Shown here piece by piece: positions 37,184 through 45,963 of a stretch of 64,000 bases of DNA. The stretch comes from Paenibacillus glacialis (GTDB lineage: Bacteria; Bacillota; Bacilli; Paenibacillales; Paenibacillaceae), in the NCBI RefSeq assembly GCF_001637205.1, contig NZ_LVJH01000002.1, positions 434,001 through 498,000 of the forward strand. Direction: 5' to 3'. Position numbers and translations under genes: made by a program. The notes under the pieces were generated by a model that did no database searches, was not told the origin of the DNA, and saw only the letters and a list, made by a program, of their open reading frames with translations. Each line of letters opens with the position of its first letter. Position 1 is the first letter of the stretch.

Positions 37184-37490
37184 AAATAAAACAACAGAAA
37201 AAGGCCCACATCCGCAAGGGACGTGAGACCGTGGTGCCACCCTTATTTATCGTAAAAAAGCTGATTGTTTCAACGAAAAAACAATACATTTACGACCTTA
37301 AATTCCCGTAACGTGGAAAATACGGCCTGTCTATTAAGGAACTTAACATCCCTGTTCAACTCGGCACTCAAGGGTCCATTCGGCACGTCGGCTCCACCGG
37401 TTCGCATCAACCACCGGCTTTCTGAAGGTCATCCGTCTAGCTTACTTGTCCCTATCATCGTGTTCATGATCTTCGTAATATACTTAAATG
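37184..37490 (-). ncRNA. T-box riboswitch (Trp) of trpS
   Basis: The minus-strand leader contains the T-box core AGGGTGGCACCACGG (37231-37245 region), followed by a terminator hairpin ending in TTTTT. A UGG triplet in the context GAA-UGG-ACC (37376-37378) is the likely specifier codon. Uncharged tRNA-Trp should favour the antiterminator and trpS transcription. Confidence 0.9.
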
Positions 37491-37492
37491 CA

Positions 37493-37522
37493 ATGATAAG
37501 ACCGATGGCCTATAATTGTCAA
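37493..37522 (-). promoter_or_regulatory. trpS promoter
   Basis: A perfect TTGACA (37517-37522) is followed by TATCAT (37493-37498) with an 18-bp spacer, directly upstream of the T-box leader. Confidence 0.65.
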
Positions 37523-37603
37523 ACTCATTTTTACCAAACCATGATTAATCTGTTATGATAAAAATAGATTGTTTAGATTATAACAGGTAAAGGAGCTTAC
37601 TTT

Positions 37604-38575
37604 ATGAAACAAATGACCAAAGGGACGTGGAACGGTTACGACACGTATATCCTTCATAGCAACGATCTTCAAATCACTTTACTTCCGAGACTTGGTAACA
37701 ACGTTATTGCAATCTGGGATAAACACGAAGAGCGACATATTCTCAGAGAGCCTGATGAACATGATCTAGATTTCTATTTGCTGAAACCTTACCATTTCGG
37801 GATTCCTTTACTGTTCCCTCCAGGTAGGCTCCGTAATGGGCAATTTAATTATGATGGCGTGGATTATCAATTCAATCGTAACACAGCAGGAGATCATCAT
37901 ATTCACGGCTTGCATAAGACTCAAAGCTGGTGCGTGAGTGACATTGAAGAGGATGAGGATGGATGTTCGATCACAACTGAATTCTTATCAAGTGATGATA
38001 GTCAATGGATGGCTCAATCACCTAGCCCACTTAAGTTCCAAGTCATTTTCAAACTACAGGGTTCGCGTTTTACTCAGCAATTTAAAGTGACCAATCTAGG
38101 AGAACATGCTTTCCCTGTAGGTCTTGGATTTCATTCGTGGTTCTTACTGAATGGACAACCTCAAGATTGGACTTTGAAGGTTCCTGTTGAATCCATATAC
38201 GAACTCGATGAAGCATTAATTCCATCAGGAGGACTAGCTCCCTTAGGTTCTCTAGAAAATCTCAACGTGGGTCTTAATTTAGCAGGCACTAATCTTGATA
38301 CGATACTTCGAATCGGAGAAGGACAACCTGTGGAAGCTATCTTGTCTCATAAAGATGGTTACGGACTTAGATATGTTGCAGATGATCAATATTTCAAACA
38401 TTGGGTTCTCTACACGAAGGGAGAAGCAGATGAATTCTTGTGCATAGAACCATACACTTGGTTACCTAATGCTCCTAATCTTGAACAAGGGCCAGAATTC
38501 ACAGGATTAATCCGCCTAGAACCGCAACAAACCTTTGAAACACAACTTTATCTGGAGTCGATACATCGTCCTTAG
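37604..38575 (+). CDS. Aldose 1-epimerase family protein
   Basis: A galactose mutarotase-like enzyme of 323 residues that interconverts alpha and beta anomers of aldoses. Visible motifs are PPGRLRNGQFNYDG, the catalytic region GDHHIHGLHKTQSW, the GLGFHSWF strand with a second His, and the C-terminal EPYTWLPNAPN with the catalytic Glu. AAAGGAG precedes the ATG. It is transcribed alone, divergent from trpS. The sugar preferred is unknown. Confidence 0.87.
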   Translation: MKQMTKGTWNGYDTYILHSNDLQITLLPRLGNNVIAIWDKHEERHILREPDEHDLDFYLLKPYHFGIPLLFPPGRLRNGQFNYDGVDYQFNRNTAGDHHIHGLHKTQSWCVSDIEEDEDGCSITTEFLSSDDSQWMAQSPSPLKFQVIFKLQGSRFTQQFKVTNLGEHAFPVGLGFHSWFLLNGQPQDWTLKVPVESIYELDEALIPSGGLAPLGSLENLNVGLNLAGTNLDTILRIGEGQPVEAILSHKDGYGLRYVADDQYFKHWVLYTKGEADEFLCIEPYTWLPNAPNLEQGPEFTGLIRLEPQQTFETQLYLESIHRP

Positions 38576-38651
38576 CTTGAGATGATTAGATTTCATAAAA
38601 GGTAGCTCATCTTAAAGTAATAATTACCACTTGTAGACTACTTGTTTTCCT

Positions 38652-38681
38652 GTATGATTTTAATTGTTTCGATCCATAATA
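38652..38681 (+). promoter_or_regulatory. Sigma-G promoter of the second SASP gene
   Basis: GTATG (38652-38656) and CATAATA (38675-38681) are 18 bp apart, matching sigma-G consensus elements. Confidence 0.7.
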
Positions 38682-38711
38682 ACCTCATTAAGTACAAAGG
38701 AGGTGAAACAC

Positions 38712-38954
38712 ATGGGTCAAGCAGGTCAACAAGGTCGTGGTGGTAGTCGTTCCAACAACTTGGTAGTTCCTCAAGCGACAGCTGCTCTACATCAATTGAA
38801 AATGGAAGCAGCACAAGAGCTAGGCGTTCAAATTCCTCAAGATGGATATTATGGTAATTACACTTCCCGTGAAACTGGTTCTTTGGGTGGGTATATCACT
38901 AAACGTCTAGTACAATTGGCTGAGCAACAATTATCAGGTCGTTCCAACTCTTAA
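38712..38954 (+). CDS. Alpha/beta-type small acid-soluble spore protein
   Basis: An 80-residue SASP paralogue of the one at 35651-35866, with the same core ([41 protein letters not shown]) and a longer Gly/Ser/Arg-rich N-terminus. AGGAGGTG precedes the ATG at 38712. It has a sigma-G promoter upstream and a terminator downstream. The gene lies 3 kb from its paralogue, on the other side of trpS and the epimerase. Confidence 0.95.
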   Translation: MGQAGQQGRGGSRSNNLVVPQATAALHQLKMEAAQELGVQIPQDGYYGNYTSRETGSLGGYITKRLVQLAEQQLSGRSNS

Positions 38955-38990
38955 TCTTGCTCTTTCAAATGATATTCCAACTAATGATTA

Positions 38991-39030
38991 AAAAGGCGGC
39001 CTTTCTCACAAGGTCGCCTTTCTTTGTTGT
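38991..39030 (+). terminator. Intrinsic terminator of the SASP gene
   Basis: AAAGGCG and CCTT pair with AAGG and CGCCTTT (one mismatch in the stem), followed by CTTTGTTGTT. Confidence 0.8.
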
Positions 39031-39050
39031 TAAACAAATTAATATTATTA

Positions 39051-39455
39051 TTATAAGTCCGATGAAACTTCATGATATGTTTGTCGAGGATAACGGATCA
39101 TTAAATTTGCCATGTTATAATTGGATTCGAGAATAGCGTCTACCACGATAATTCCTTGACGTACCATGAAATCATAAGTAATCTCACCATGTGTCCAATG
39201 ATGCTTATATTTCAAACTTTCTATTGCCATGTTTCGAAAGGATAGTTGGTGTACAGCAGATAGACCTTCTTCGGTGAAAGTAAATTGCCCATTGCGCCCT
39301 GCAATAGGATTGTGACGAATTCCAAATTTGCCAACTGCATTGTTACGTATTTGTACAAACAACGTACCCGCAGTTAATCCAGCCAATTCTTGTTCCACCT
39401 CTTTAAATACAATGTCCATCTGCCTCGCCAACGATAATTGATCAATTTTTATCAT
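39051..39455 (-). CDS. Conserved hypothetical protein, 134 aa
   Basis: A soluble alpha/beta protein without clear motifs; the middle (LFVQIRNNAVGKFGIRHNPI and MAIESLKYKHHWTHGEITYDF) looks ordered and conserved, and I believe similar proteins occur in Paenibacillus and Bacillus, but I cannot name a function. The ATG at 39453-39455 is preceded by GGGGGAGAAGG. A 20-codon upstream frame with an even better site overlaps this start by 12 nt, suggesting coupled translation. Confidence 0.7.
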   Translation of the reverse strand: MIKIDQLSLARQMDIVFKEVEQELAGLTAGTLFVQIRNNAVGKFGIRHNPIAGRNGQFTFTEEGLSAVHQLSFRNMAIESLKYKHHWTHGEITYDFMVRQGIIVVDAILESNYNMANLMIRYPRQTYHEVSSDL

Positions 39456-39504
39456 TAGACCTTCTCCCCCTAATTTCACCCATGACATAGGGCTTATGAC
39501 TCAT
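39442..39504 (-). CDS. 20-codon upstream ORF overlapping the next start
   Basis: ATG at 39502-39504 follows a textbook AAGGAGG site and encodes MSHKPYVMGEIRGRRSNDKN. It ends at 39442, 12 nt inside the gene at 39051-39455 in another frame. It may be a leader peptide that couples or tunes translation of that gene. Confidence 0.45.
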   Translation of the reverse strand: MSHKPYVMGEIRGRRSNDKN

Positions 39505-39648
39505 TATAATTCCTCCTTAAGTAGGCATCAACATAATCAGTCACAATTGGGTATATATTACTATTTTTGCGCAATTCCCAACCCTTAATTTTCTAATATA
39601 TGCTAAAATACTTCCAAATACGACAAAATTTCCTCTTTATTCTTCAAC

Positions 39649-39676
39649 AAAAAAGATCCCCGTTTCGGGAATCTTC
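39649..39676 (-). terminator. Intrinsic terminator of pepF
   Basis: AAGATTCCCG pairs with CGGGGATCTT (one mismatch) around AAA on the minus strand and is followed by TTTTTT. Confidence 0.85.
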
Positions 39677-39705
39677 ATCTTTTTTCTACTTTAAATTCAT
39701 TTTTA

Positions 39706-41505
39706 TTACACCAAATATTTCGTTAATTCCATAAACTCTTGCACATCGGCAACACACAAATCCATTGCACTCTGCCAGAATTCAGGACCCTTCAAATCTA
39801 CGCCGAGATGCTTAAGCGCCAAATCTTCTACGGTCATTACACCTGTATCTTGTAATAAATGGTCATATTTATCCGCAAACGTTGCACCTTCTTGTTGTGC
39901 ACGCACATAGAGCCCCGTACTAAACATATATCCGAACGTGTAAGGGAAGTTATAGAATGGAACACTTGTGATATAGAAATGAAGCTTGGCAGCCCAGAAA
40001 TGGGGGTGATACGATGAAAGTGCTCCACAGAAAGCTTCCTGTTGTGCTTCTTCCATAAGTTTGCTTAATTCCTGAGCACTCACAAGCCCACTTTTACGTT
40101 GCTCATAAAAGCGAGTCTCAAACAAGAACCTCGCATGTATATTCATAAAGAATGCAATACTGTTCTGAATTTTCTCTTCTAGTAAAGCAAGTTTCTCCTG
40201 TGGATCTGTGCACGCTTTAACCAAAGCATCTGCTACGATCATTTCAGCAAATGTGGAAGCCGTCTCTGCCACGTTCATAGCATAATTTTGATTAAACATG
40301 TGCAGATCTTTCATAAGATGCTGGTGGTACCCGTGACCAAGTTCATGAGCTAGCGTCGATACGTTGGAAGCAGTCCCACCGAAAGTCATGAAGATTCGTG
40401 TTTCTTTACTCACAGAAAGTGAGGTACAGAATCCACCTGGACGTTTACCAGAACGATCTTCCGCTTCAATCCACTCTTTATCAAAAGCCATCTCTGTGAA
40501 TTCAGCCAACTTAGGACTGAACGTACGGAACTGCTTCACGATATTTTCTGCAGCATCTTGATAAGAAATTTTCCCTGACACGCTACCTATTGGTGCTTCA
40601 ACATCAGCCCAGCTTAACTTGTCTACACCAAGAATTTTAGCTTTGCGATTCAAGTACTCTACAAAAACCGCCTTATTATCAATAATAACATTCCACATCG
40701 CATCTAATGTCTGTTCCGACATTCGATTAATCGCTAGTGGTTCTTTAAGAATTCCATCCCAACCTCGACGGTCATACAATTTAAGTCGGAACCCTGCCAA
40801 GTGATTCAATGTGTCTGCACAATAATCCTCTGCCTCGGTCCACGTATCTTCCCATTTCGTAAACATGGTCTCTCTCGTCTCACGATTCGGGTCATGAAGT
40901 TTGTTCGAAGCTTGTCCTGCGGATAACATCACAGTTGAACCCTGTTCTTCAAATGGGATTTGAACATGACTCACAATCGTATCATAGAAGTCTCCCCAGC
41001 CATGATATCCATCAACCGCCAAATCAAGCGCCAGACTTTCAAGTTCAGGGCTTAATTTCTCCCGCGCACGATCACGACTCTCACTTAAGACAAAGGCTAG
41101 ATCACGAACTTCTTCACGATCCATCCATAAATTCCAGATCTCGTCGTCTGTACTACGAAGTAAATGTTCGAACTCAGCATCAACGCTCATCAATTGTGCT
41201 TGTAAATTCGTTACTTTACCTGATAATTGAACTGCCTTCTTATCTTGCTGATCTTGTGCTCCTAAACAAGAGACAAAAGAACTAGCCTCCGATATCCTCT
41301 CGATACAACTTGCTAATTCTGTGATAAATCCATCAAATGCCTTAGAACTCTCAACATTAGTAGGAGCTATCGCATCCTTCATATGTTGTTGAACACGCTT
41401 AATATCTTCTTCTAACGTTTGCAAAAAGGTAGCTAGTTCTTTAGAGGATGACCCTCCTGGAAAGATCGACTCCAAATTCCATGTTAACGATAAATTGGAT
41501 TTCAA
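39706..41505 (-). CDS. pepF: Oligoendopeptidase F (M3 family metallopeptidase)
   Basis: A cytosolic zinc peptidase that degrades medium-size peptides. The 599-residue protein has the zinc-binding motif HELGH at residues 386-390 (TLAHELGHGYHQHL) with the third ligand Glu in the following helix (NVAETASTFAEMI), and the N-terminal helical oligopeptidase domain. Length is normal for PepF. AAAGGGG precedes the ATG. The gene is apparently monocistronic. Confidence 0.94.
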   Translation of the reverse strand: MKSNLSLTWNLESIFPGGSSSKELATFLQTLEEDIKRVQQHMKDAIAPTNVESSKAFDGFITELASCIERISEASSFVSCLGAQDQQDKKAVQLSGKVTNLQAQLMSVDAEFEHLLRSTDDEIWNLWMDREEVRDLAFVLSESRDRAREKLSPELESLALDLAVDGYHGWGDFYDTIVSHVQIPFEEQGSTVMLSAGQASNKLHDPNRETRETMFTKWEDTWTEAEDYCADTLNHLAGFRLKLYDRRGWDGILKEPLAINRMSEQTLDAMWNVIIDNKAVFVEYLNRKAKILGVDKLSWADVEAPIGSVSGKISYQDAAENIVKQFRTFSPKLAEFTEMAFDKEWIEAEDRSGKRPGGFCTSLSVSKETRIFMTFGGTASNVSTLAHELGHGYHQHLMKDLHMFNQNYAMNVAETASTFAEMIVADALVKACTDPQEKLALLEEKIQNSIAFFMNIHARFLFETRFYEQRKSGLVSAQELSKLMEEAQQEAFCGALSSYHPHFWAAKLHFYITSVPFYNFPYTFGYMFSTGLYVRAQQEGATFADKYDHLLQDTGVMTVEDLALKHLGVDLKGPEFWQSAMDLCVADVQEFMELTKYLV

Positions 41506-41627
41506 TTCATAAATCCCCTTTCATATTCGCATTTATTTGTATTATGATTTGAATTGGACTTCCATAAACGATATAACTATAATATACGATTGTATTAGAC
41601 CATACTTAAATAGGAGGAAACCTAACC

Positions 41628-41795
41628 ATGCGACCATTACAAATCTCACCGGAGACGGCCATTACTTTATCCAAAAAACTAGGCGTTCCTATTGAACACC
41701 TTATGCATATGCCACAACATATTCTATTGCAAAAAATTGCTGAGCTCAGTAAAGAAGAACCAACAAACCCTGCTACCGAGAATGATCCATCATGA
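41628..41795 (+). CDS. yycC: YycC-like small protein, 55 aa
   Basis: The sequence MRPLQISPETAITLSKKLG, then MHMPQHILLQKIAEL, matches the short YycC family of Bacillales in my recollection; the function is unknown. The frame is below common length cut-offs. AGGAGG precedes the ATG at 41628. Its stop overlaps the start of the next gene (ATGA), so the two are coupled. It is divergent from pepF. Confidence 0.85.
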   Translation: MRPLQISPETAITLSKKLGVPIEHLMHMPQHILLQKIAELSKEEPTNPATENDPS

Positions 41796-42022
41796 TTCCA
41801 TTTCAGAATACTTGGCCCTACGACATTATAATGGGTGATATTTATGTACATCATTGTCCTTATTGCGCACAAGCAAATGTTCTCATTCCTATGAAACCAC
41901 ACGAGATCGTCAGCATCCATGAGGGAAAGAAGAAACTACTTGTCTTTCCTTGTTGTCATAACAAGATAACGATCGTAGATACTGATCCAGATTACTTATT
42001 GTGTGATCAACCAGTGCGTTAA
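41792..42022 (+). CDS. Small Cys-containing protein, 76 aa
   Basis: The protein has CPYC near residue 22 and CCH near residue 54, a zinc-ribbon-like arrangement, in an otherwise compact soluble protein. It starts at an ATG overlapping the yycC stop by 4 nt. I do not recognise the family. Translational coupling to yycC suggests related roles. Confidence 0.7.
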   Translation: MIPFQNTWPYDIIMGDIYVHHCPYCAQANVLIPMKPHEIVSIHEGKKKLLVFPCCHNKITIVDTDPDYLLCDQPVR

Positions 42023-42058
42023 CACACACGTCATTATATGAGAATCACAACGTTTATT

Positions 42059-42093
42059 GATGAACGGACAGGCCCGTCCATGTCTCCGTTCAT
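42059..42093. other. Strong stem-loop between convergent genes
   Basis: GATGAACGGA and its complement pair at the ends, with an inner stem from GGAC and GTCC. It lacks a T-run on either strand, so it is at best a Rho-independent terminator without a U-tract. Confidence 0.45.
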
Positions 42094-42109
42094 CTCTGTG
42101 CGTATTGAA

Positions 42110-42817
42110 TTATTTAAGATCTTTCATTTCTTCAGGCAATTCCATTTGTTTCGCATTCATTTGCTCTCTCAATACAGACCATTGTTCTCTTGAAGCGCGA
42201 ATCATAGCCGCATCTATAATTTTTTTGTCATTAATAACACGTGAGAACCATTGAACAGCTTCATTATAATTTCCTACTCTTCGGTTAAGTTCCCCTATTA
42301 AGTATAATAATTTGGCATTATTAGCGCCTACGCCTTCCTTCTCATATACCTGTATGTAAGACTCTAAACAGAACTTCAAGAAGCGTTGTTCCTGTTCATG
42401 CTCTCCCTTATAACGATACAACCATGCAATATGCTGAAGAAAGCTTGCAATAATCCGTTCCGAATCACCAATCGTCTGTGCACAAATTAGCGCCAACTTA
42501 TATGTCTCTAGCGCCGTTTCCCATTCGCGTTGCCCTCCGAAATCACGTTCAATCCACCGTACATTAATTTGTTCCTTAAAAACGGCTTTTTGTTTGTCTG
42601 ATAACTTCAGAGCGGAATTTTCAGTAGAAGAAAATCCACATTTCGGGCATACCCTCACCACATAGAAATCAGGATTTTCATTCTTATAATAAGCACAAAA
42701 GTCAGCATCCGTACGTACAGCCTTCTTGAAGCTTGGTCGCACGCGTGAAGTCATAAATTCATGTTCACAGTTTAAGCAAGTTACTTTGATAGAGTAAAGC
42801 GGTTCCAAAGTACTCAA
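42110..42817 (-). CDS. DUF2225 family protein
   Basis: A 235-residue protein with an N-terminal zinc-binding part (CLNCEHEF near residue 14 and CPKCGF near residue 56) and a C-terminal helical, TPR-like region (WETALETYKLALICAQ; AKLLYLIGELNRRVGNYNEA). DUF2225 proteins of Bacillales are uncharacterised. The start is TTG at 42815-42817, eight bases after GAAGGGAAG. Confidence 0.85.
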   Translation of the reverse strand: MSTLEPLYSIKVTCLNCEHEFMTSRVRPSFKKAVRTDADFCAYYKNENPDFYVVRVCPKCGFSSTENSALKLSDKQKAVFKEQINVRWIERDFGGQREWETALETYKLALICAQTIGDSERIIASFLQHIAWLYRYKGEHEQEQRFLKFCLESYIQVYEKEGVGANNAKLLYLIGELNRRVGNYNEAVQWFSRVINDKKIIDAAMIRASREQWSVLREQMNAKQMELPEEMKDLK

Positions 42818-43000
42818 TATTCTGACTTCCCTTCATTTGTGAGCTAAATTCGAAATACTGTTGCCGCCTAAGACGTATTAACAAAATGATCAATGTAAGG
42901 TTTGTTCTCCCCCAAGATTATCATAGATACTCTAATTAGGATTCATATGGTCGCCAACTTTCATCTCGATAAATAGGATCCCTTATATTATAACAAAAAA

Positions 43001-43039
43001 CAAAAAAAGGCGCTAAACGGATGTTACCGTTTAGCACCT
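43001..43039 (-). terminator. Intrinsic terminator of the 31-aa gene
   Basis: On the minus strand AGGTGCTAAACGG pairs with CCGTTTAGCGCCT (one G-U or mismatch) and is followed by seven T residues. Confidence 0.9.
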
Positions 43040-43048
43040 GAAATCATT

Positions 43049-43144
43049 TTAGTAGGTTTTCCAATCCTCTTCACCTGAACGAATTAACGAAGCGCGAATG
43101 ACATACACGAAAGCGCAGACGAGAATACCGGCAACAACACTCAT
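43049..43144 (-). CDS. 31-residue membrane micro-protein
   Basis: The frame MSVVAGILVCAFVYVIRASL and on to SGEEDWKTY encodes one membrane helix with a charged C-terminal tail. GGAG lies 10 bases before the ATG at 43142-43144, and a strong terminator follows 10 bp after the stop, which argues for a real transcription unit. No family is recognised. It is divergent from ylbJ, a sporulation gene. Confidence 0.65.
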   Translation of the reverse strand: MSVVAGILVCAFVYVIRASLIRSGEEDWKTY

Positions 43145-43342
43145 GATCTCATCACTCCATCCATATCATATATACTCAGAAAAGATAAGCGTCAATATAT
43201 TTATACTAACACAATATCCATAAAAAAACACCCTAGAATGTAAACGCTTACCACTTTTTTTTGTACTGTTTGTCCTACATAGATCATACAACTATGACAG
43301 AAGGATTATTCCGAAGTTGGAACAGGATTGGAGGTGCAATTC

Positions 43343-44587
43343 ATGACATTAAAATCTTTCGCTATTCCAACATTCATAATCGTACTCATGGGATTATGTC
43401 TACTTATGTTTGTCTATCCTGTTGCATACTTAGCTGCAGCCTTACGTGGATTGGCCATTTGGTGGGACGTATTATTCCCTTCTCTCTTCCCCTTTTTTAT
43501 CATATCCGAAGTTCTATTGGGATTTGGTATCGTTCATTTGATTGGAACATTACTTGATCCCTTTATGAAGCCTATCTTTCGCATTCCGGGGAGTGGCGGC
43601 TTCGTTGCGGCTATGGGCTACGTATCTGGCTATCCTATAGGCGCCAAATTAACAGCGAAATTGTGGGAACAAAAAATGGTGACACGCGATGAAGGGGAAC
43701 GTTTAGTAGCGTTCACCACATCCTCTGACCCTATTTTCCTCATTGGTGCTGTTTCTATAGGTTTTTTTCACAATCCCGAAATTGTTCCTATATTAGCCAT
43801 TGCGCACTACGGAGGAGGTTTTCTTGTCGGGGTACTTATGCGATATCACGGGTCTAGAACATCACAAGTTGTACCCCAATCCACTTCTAAACCTCGCCAT
43901 AACCGTCTTAGAGATGCATTAAGGGCGATGCATCAAGCTCGTATAGAAGATGGAAGAAACCTAGGACAACTCATTCAGGATGCCATACAGTCCTCATTAA
44001 AACTTGTTATTGTCGTTGGAGGACTTGTCGTCTTTTTTTCTGTGTTTCTGGAGCTACTCACTCAAGCAAATATAATGACGGGGTTATATTTCATTATTGA
44101 GCAAGTGCTCTCTTTTATGGGTATGCCTCCTGCATTATCCAAGTCATTAGTCGGAGGGATATTCGAAGTTACCTTAGGTGCACGTTACGCTGGAGAGTCG
44201 GCTACTTCTATTCCCCTGTCTTTCAAAGTTGCTGCTGCGGCCTTTATACTTTCATGGGGAGGTTTATCTGTTCATGCTCAAATTGCAAGTATCCTCCATT
44301 CCACAAATCTCCGTTACTGGCCCTTTATGATGGCACGGTTTATTCATGGCATACTAGCTGCATGTCTGGTGCTGGTGTTATGGAAATCGGTAGCAGGAGG
44401 GTTAGACTCACAGAGTACTTTGGTATCTTTTGACATATCTACCCAATCCAACCTTCATTCAACTCAAGGATTTCTAAACAACCTTTTCATATTTATTATT
44501 CTGCTCATTGCCATAACCATATTATCGATTATTTGCAATACGATGATGTCCTTATGGATACGTGTTCGACACTCTTCCGACAAATGA
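43343..44587 (+). CDS. ylbJ: Sporulation integral membrane protein YlbJ
   Basis: A 414-residue polytopic protein needed for spore cortex formation in Bacillus. It carries nucleoside-recognition (Gate-like) segments: PSLFPFFIISEVLLGFG, GYVSGYPIGAKL, TTSSDPIFLIGAV and GGLSVHAQIASIL, which are typical of YlbJ. I chose the ATG at 43343 because GGAGGTG is six bases upstream. A CATACAAC -10-like element near 43290 could be sigma-E, but no -35 was convincing. Confidence 0.9.
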   Translation: MTLKSFAIPTFIIVLMGLCLLMFVYPVAYLAAALRGLAIWWDVLFPSLFPFFIISEVLLGFGIVHLIGTLLDPFMKPIFRIPGSGGFVAAMGYVSGYPIGAKLTAKLWEQKMVTRDEGERLVAFTTSSDPIFLIGAVSIGFFHNPEIVPILAIAHYGGGFLVGVLMRYHGSRTSQVVPQSTSKPRHNRLRDALRAMHQARIEDGRNLGQLIQDAIQSSLKLVIVVGGLVVFFSVFLELLTQANIMTGLYFIIEQVLSFMGMPPALSKSLVGGIFEVTLGARYAGESATSIPLSFKVAAAAFILSWGGLSVHAQIASILHSTNLRYWPFMMARFIHGILAACLVLVLWKSVAGGLDSQSTLVSFDISTQSNLHSTQGFLNNLFIFIILLIAITILSIICNTMMSLWIRVRHSSDK

Positions 44588-44655
44588 AACGTTGTGTTCT
44601 GCTTCGATATTGATTATGATCGATATAAACTCATCAAAAAGGAGCCTTATCACCC

Positions 44656-45471
44656 TTGAGACCACCCTTGAGATATTATGTTCTGGACCGTGGGGACCAG
44701 TTATCGGTTGACTTAGCAGAACAATTCCACAAACTTGCAGCACAGCATCATTTTGAATTGGATGCGAAATCACCCAATATTGTCATTTCCATTGGCGGAG
44801 ACGGCACCATGCTGCACGCTTTTCATACGTTTATTGACCATATTCCTGATATTGCATTTGTAGGGGTACACACGGGCCATTTAGGATTCTATTCTGATTG
44901 GAAAGCAGACGAGCTACGCGAATTGGTTGAACTTATGAGTAATAGTCTTCTATCAGAAGATAAGCCACGTATCGTAAAATACCCGCTCCTAGAGCTTACT
45001 ATTCATAAGAAATCAGGGACTACCTCTCATATCGCACTTAATGAATTCACACTTAAGGGTGTTGATGGCACACTCGTGGCACAAATCGATATCAATGACC
45101 AACCTTTCGAAATGTTTAGAGGCGATGGCATTTGTATTTCAACACCTTCAGGTAGTACAGCTTATAATAAAAGCCTCGGGGGGGCGATGGTTCATCCTAC
45201 CATTGAAGCCATACAGATCGCAGAAATTGCTTCTATAAACAATCGTATTTACCGTACGATGGGGTCCCCATTGTTGCTCCCTAAACACCATCATTCCGAT
45301 ATTTATTCTCGCAAAGAGCAACGCCTTTTATTAACTGTCGACCATAAAAATTTCACGATCGACGATTTGATATCCGTTAGCTGTCAGGTCTCTAAACAAA
45401 AAATTAGTTTCGCAAGATATCGACCTTACCCTTTCTGGAATCGGGTTAGATCCGCTTTCCTAGAAGAATAA
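44656..45471 (+). CDS. nadK: NAD kinase
   Basis: The enzyme phosphorylates NAD to NADP. The 271-residue protein has SIGGDGTMLHAFH (GGDG motif near residue 47), LNEFTLKG, GDGICISTPSGSTAYNKSLGG (the substrate segment, given in parts GDGICIST and SGSTAYNKSLGG) and the YRPYPFWNRVRSAF end. The start is TTG at 44656, 11 bases after AAGGAG; a second TTG four codons in fits homologue alignment but has no site. Repeat copy A follows 14 bp after the stop. Confidence 0.92.
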   Translation: MRPPLRYYVLDRGDQLSVDLAEQFHKLAAQHHFELDAKSPNIVISIGGDGTMLHAFHTFIDHIPDIAFVGVHTGHLGFYSDWKADELRELVELMSNSLLSEDKPRIVKYPLLELTIHKKSGTTSHIALNEFTLKGVDGTLVAQIDINDQPFEMFRGDGICISTPSGSTAYNKSLGGAMVHPTIEAIQIAEIASINNRIYRTMGSPLLLPKHHHSDIYSRKEQRLLLTVDHKNFTIDDLISVSCQVSKQKISFARYRPYPFWNRVRSAFLEE

Positions 45472-45484
45472 GGGTTCCATACAC

Positions 45485-45588
45485 ACACAAGTAGAAACGG
45501 GTGCCATCCTTCTCCAAGGACGGCACCCGTTTCAGCGGAAATATAAAGAATAGAGTATCAAGTGAAACTTATACTTTCTTATATTTTT
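45485..45588 (+). repeat. Dispersed double-hairpin repeat, copy A (best preserved)
   Basis: Hairpin 1: arms GAAACGGGTGCC (45494-45505) and GGCACCCGTTTC (45522-45533), with an inner TCCTT/AAGGA stem and a CTCC loop. Hairpin 2: AAATATAA (45539-45546) and TTATATTT (45579-45586), with inner GTAT/ATAC. It lies between nadK and yutD and abuts their shared terminator. Confidence 0.9.
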
Positions 45589-45589
45589 T

Positions 45590-45626
45590 AAAAAAGCAGC
45601 CCCTGTTAATCAGGAACTGCTTTTTT
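45590..45626. terminator. Bidirectional terminator of nadK and yutD
   Basis: AAAAAAGCAG and CCTG pair with CAGG and CTGCTTTTTT. The right arm overlaps the last codons of yutD. Confidence 0.85.
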
Positions 45627-45921
45627 CCATTTCTTTCGGTTGCTGTGATTCCCGGGTCTTCTGAAGAACAAAATAAGCACACCCGAAATTACAGTATTCA
45701 TTTATATAGTCCACCATACTTGATATAGCCGATTCTTTCGTAGCTTTAGGATGGTTGTCACGATAGAAGCCCTTCAACCGCAGCTGACTATATCCCCAAT
45801 CACCGATAATGTAATCGTATCTCTCCAAAACATCGCTGTAACGATCACGGAAAGCCTCGGGATTCCAGCCATCTTTATGATCTTTCAATATTTCATAGTT
45901 TTTTCCACCTGCTAGAATCAA
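45610..45921 (-). CDS. yutD: YutD family protein
   Basis: The 103-residue protein matches YutD of Bacillales: KNYEILKDHKDGWNPEAFRDRYS, then DYIIGDWGYSQLRLKGFY (shown in two parts), with a Cys-containing end. The function is unknown. The start is TTG at 45919-45921, seven bases after GGGGA. It lies next to lipA and lytH, an order also known from Bacillus. Confidence 0.88.
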   Translation of the reverse strand: MILAGGKNYEILKDHKDGWNPEAFRDRYSDVLERYDYIIGDWGYSQLRLKGFYRDNHPKATKESAISSMVDYINEYCNFGCAYFVLQKTRESQQPKEMEKSSS

Positions 45922-45963
45922 GCGCCATTCCCCTGCCTTTCCTAATAAGAAACCTCAATTGAA

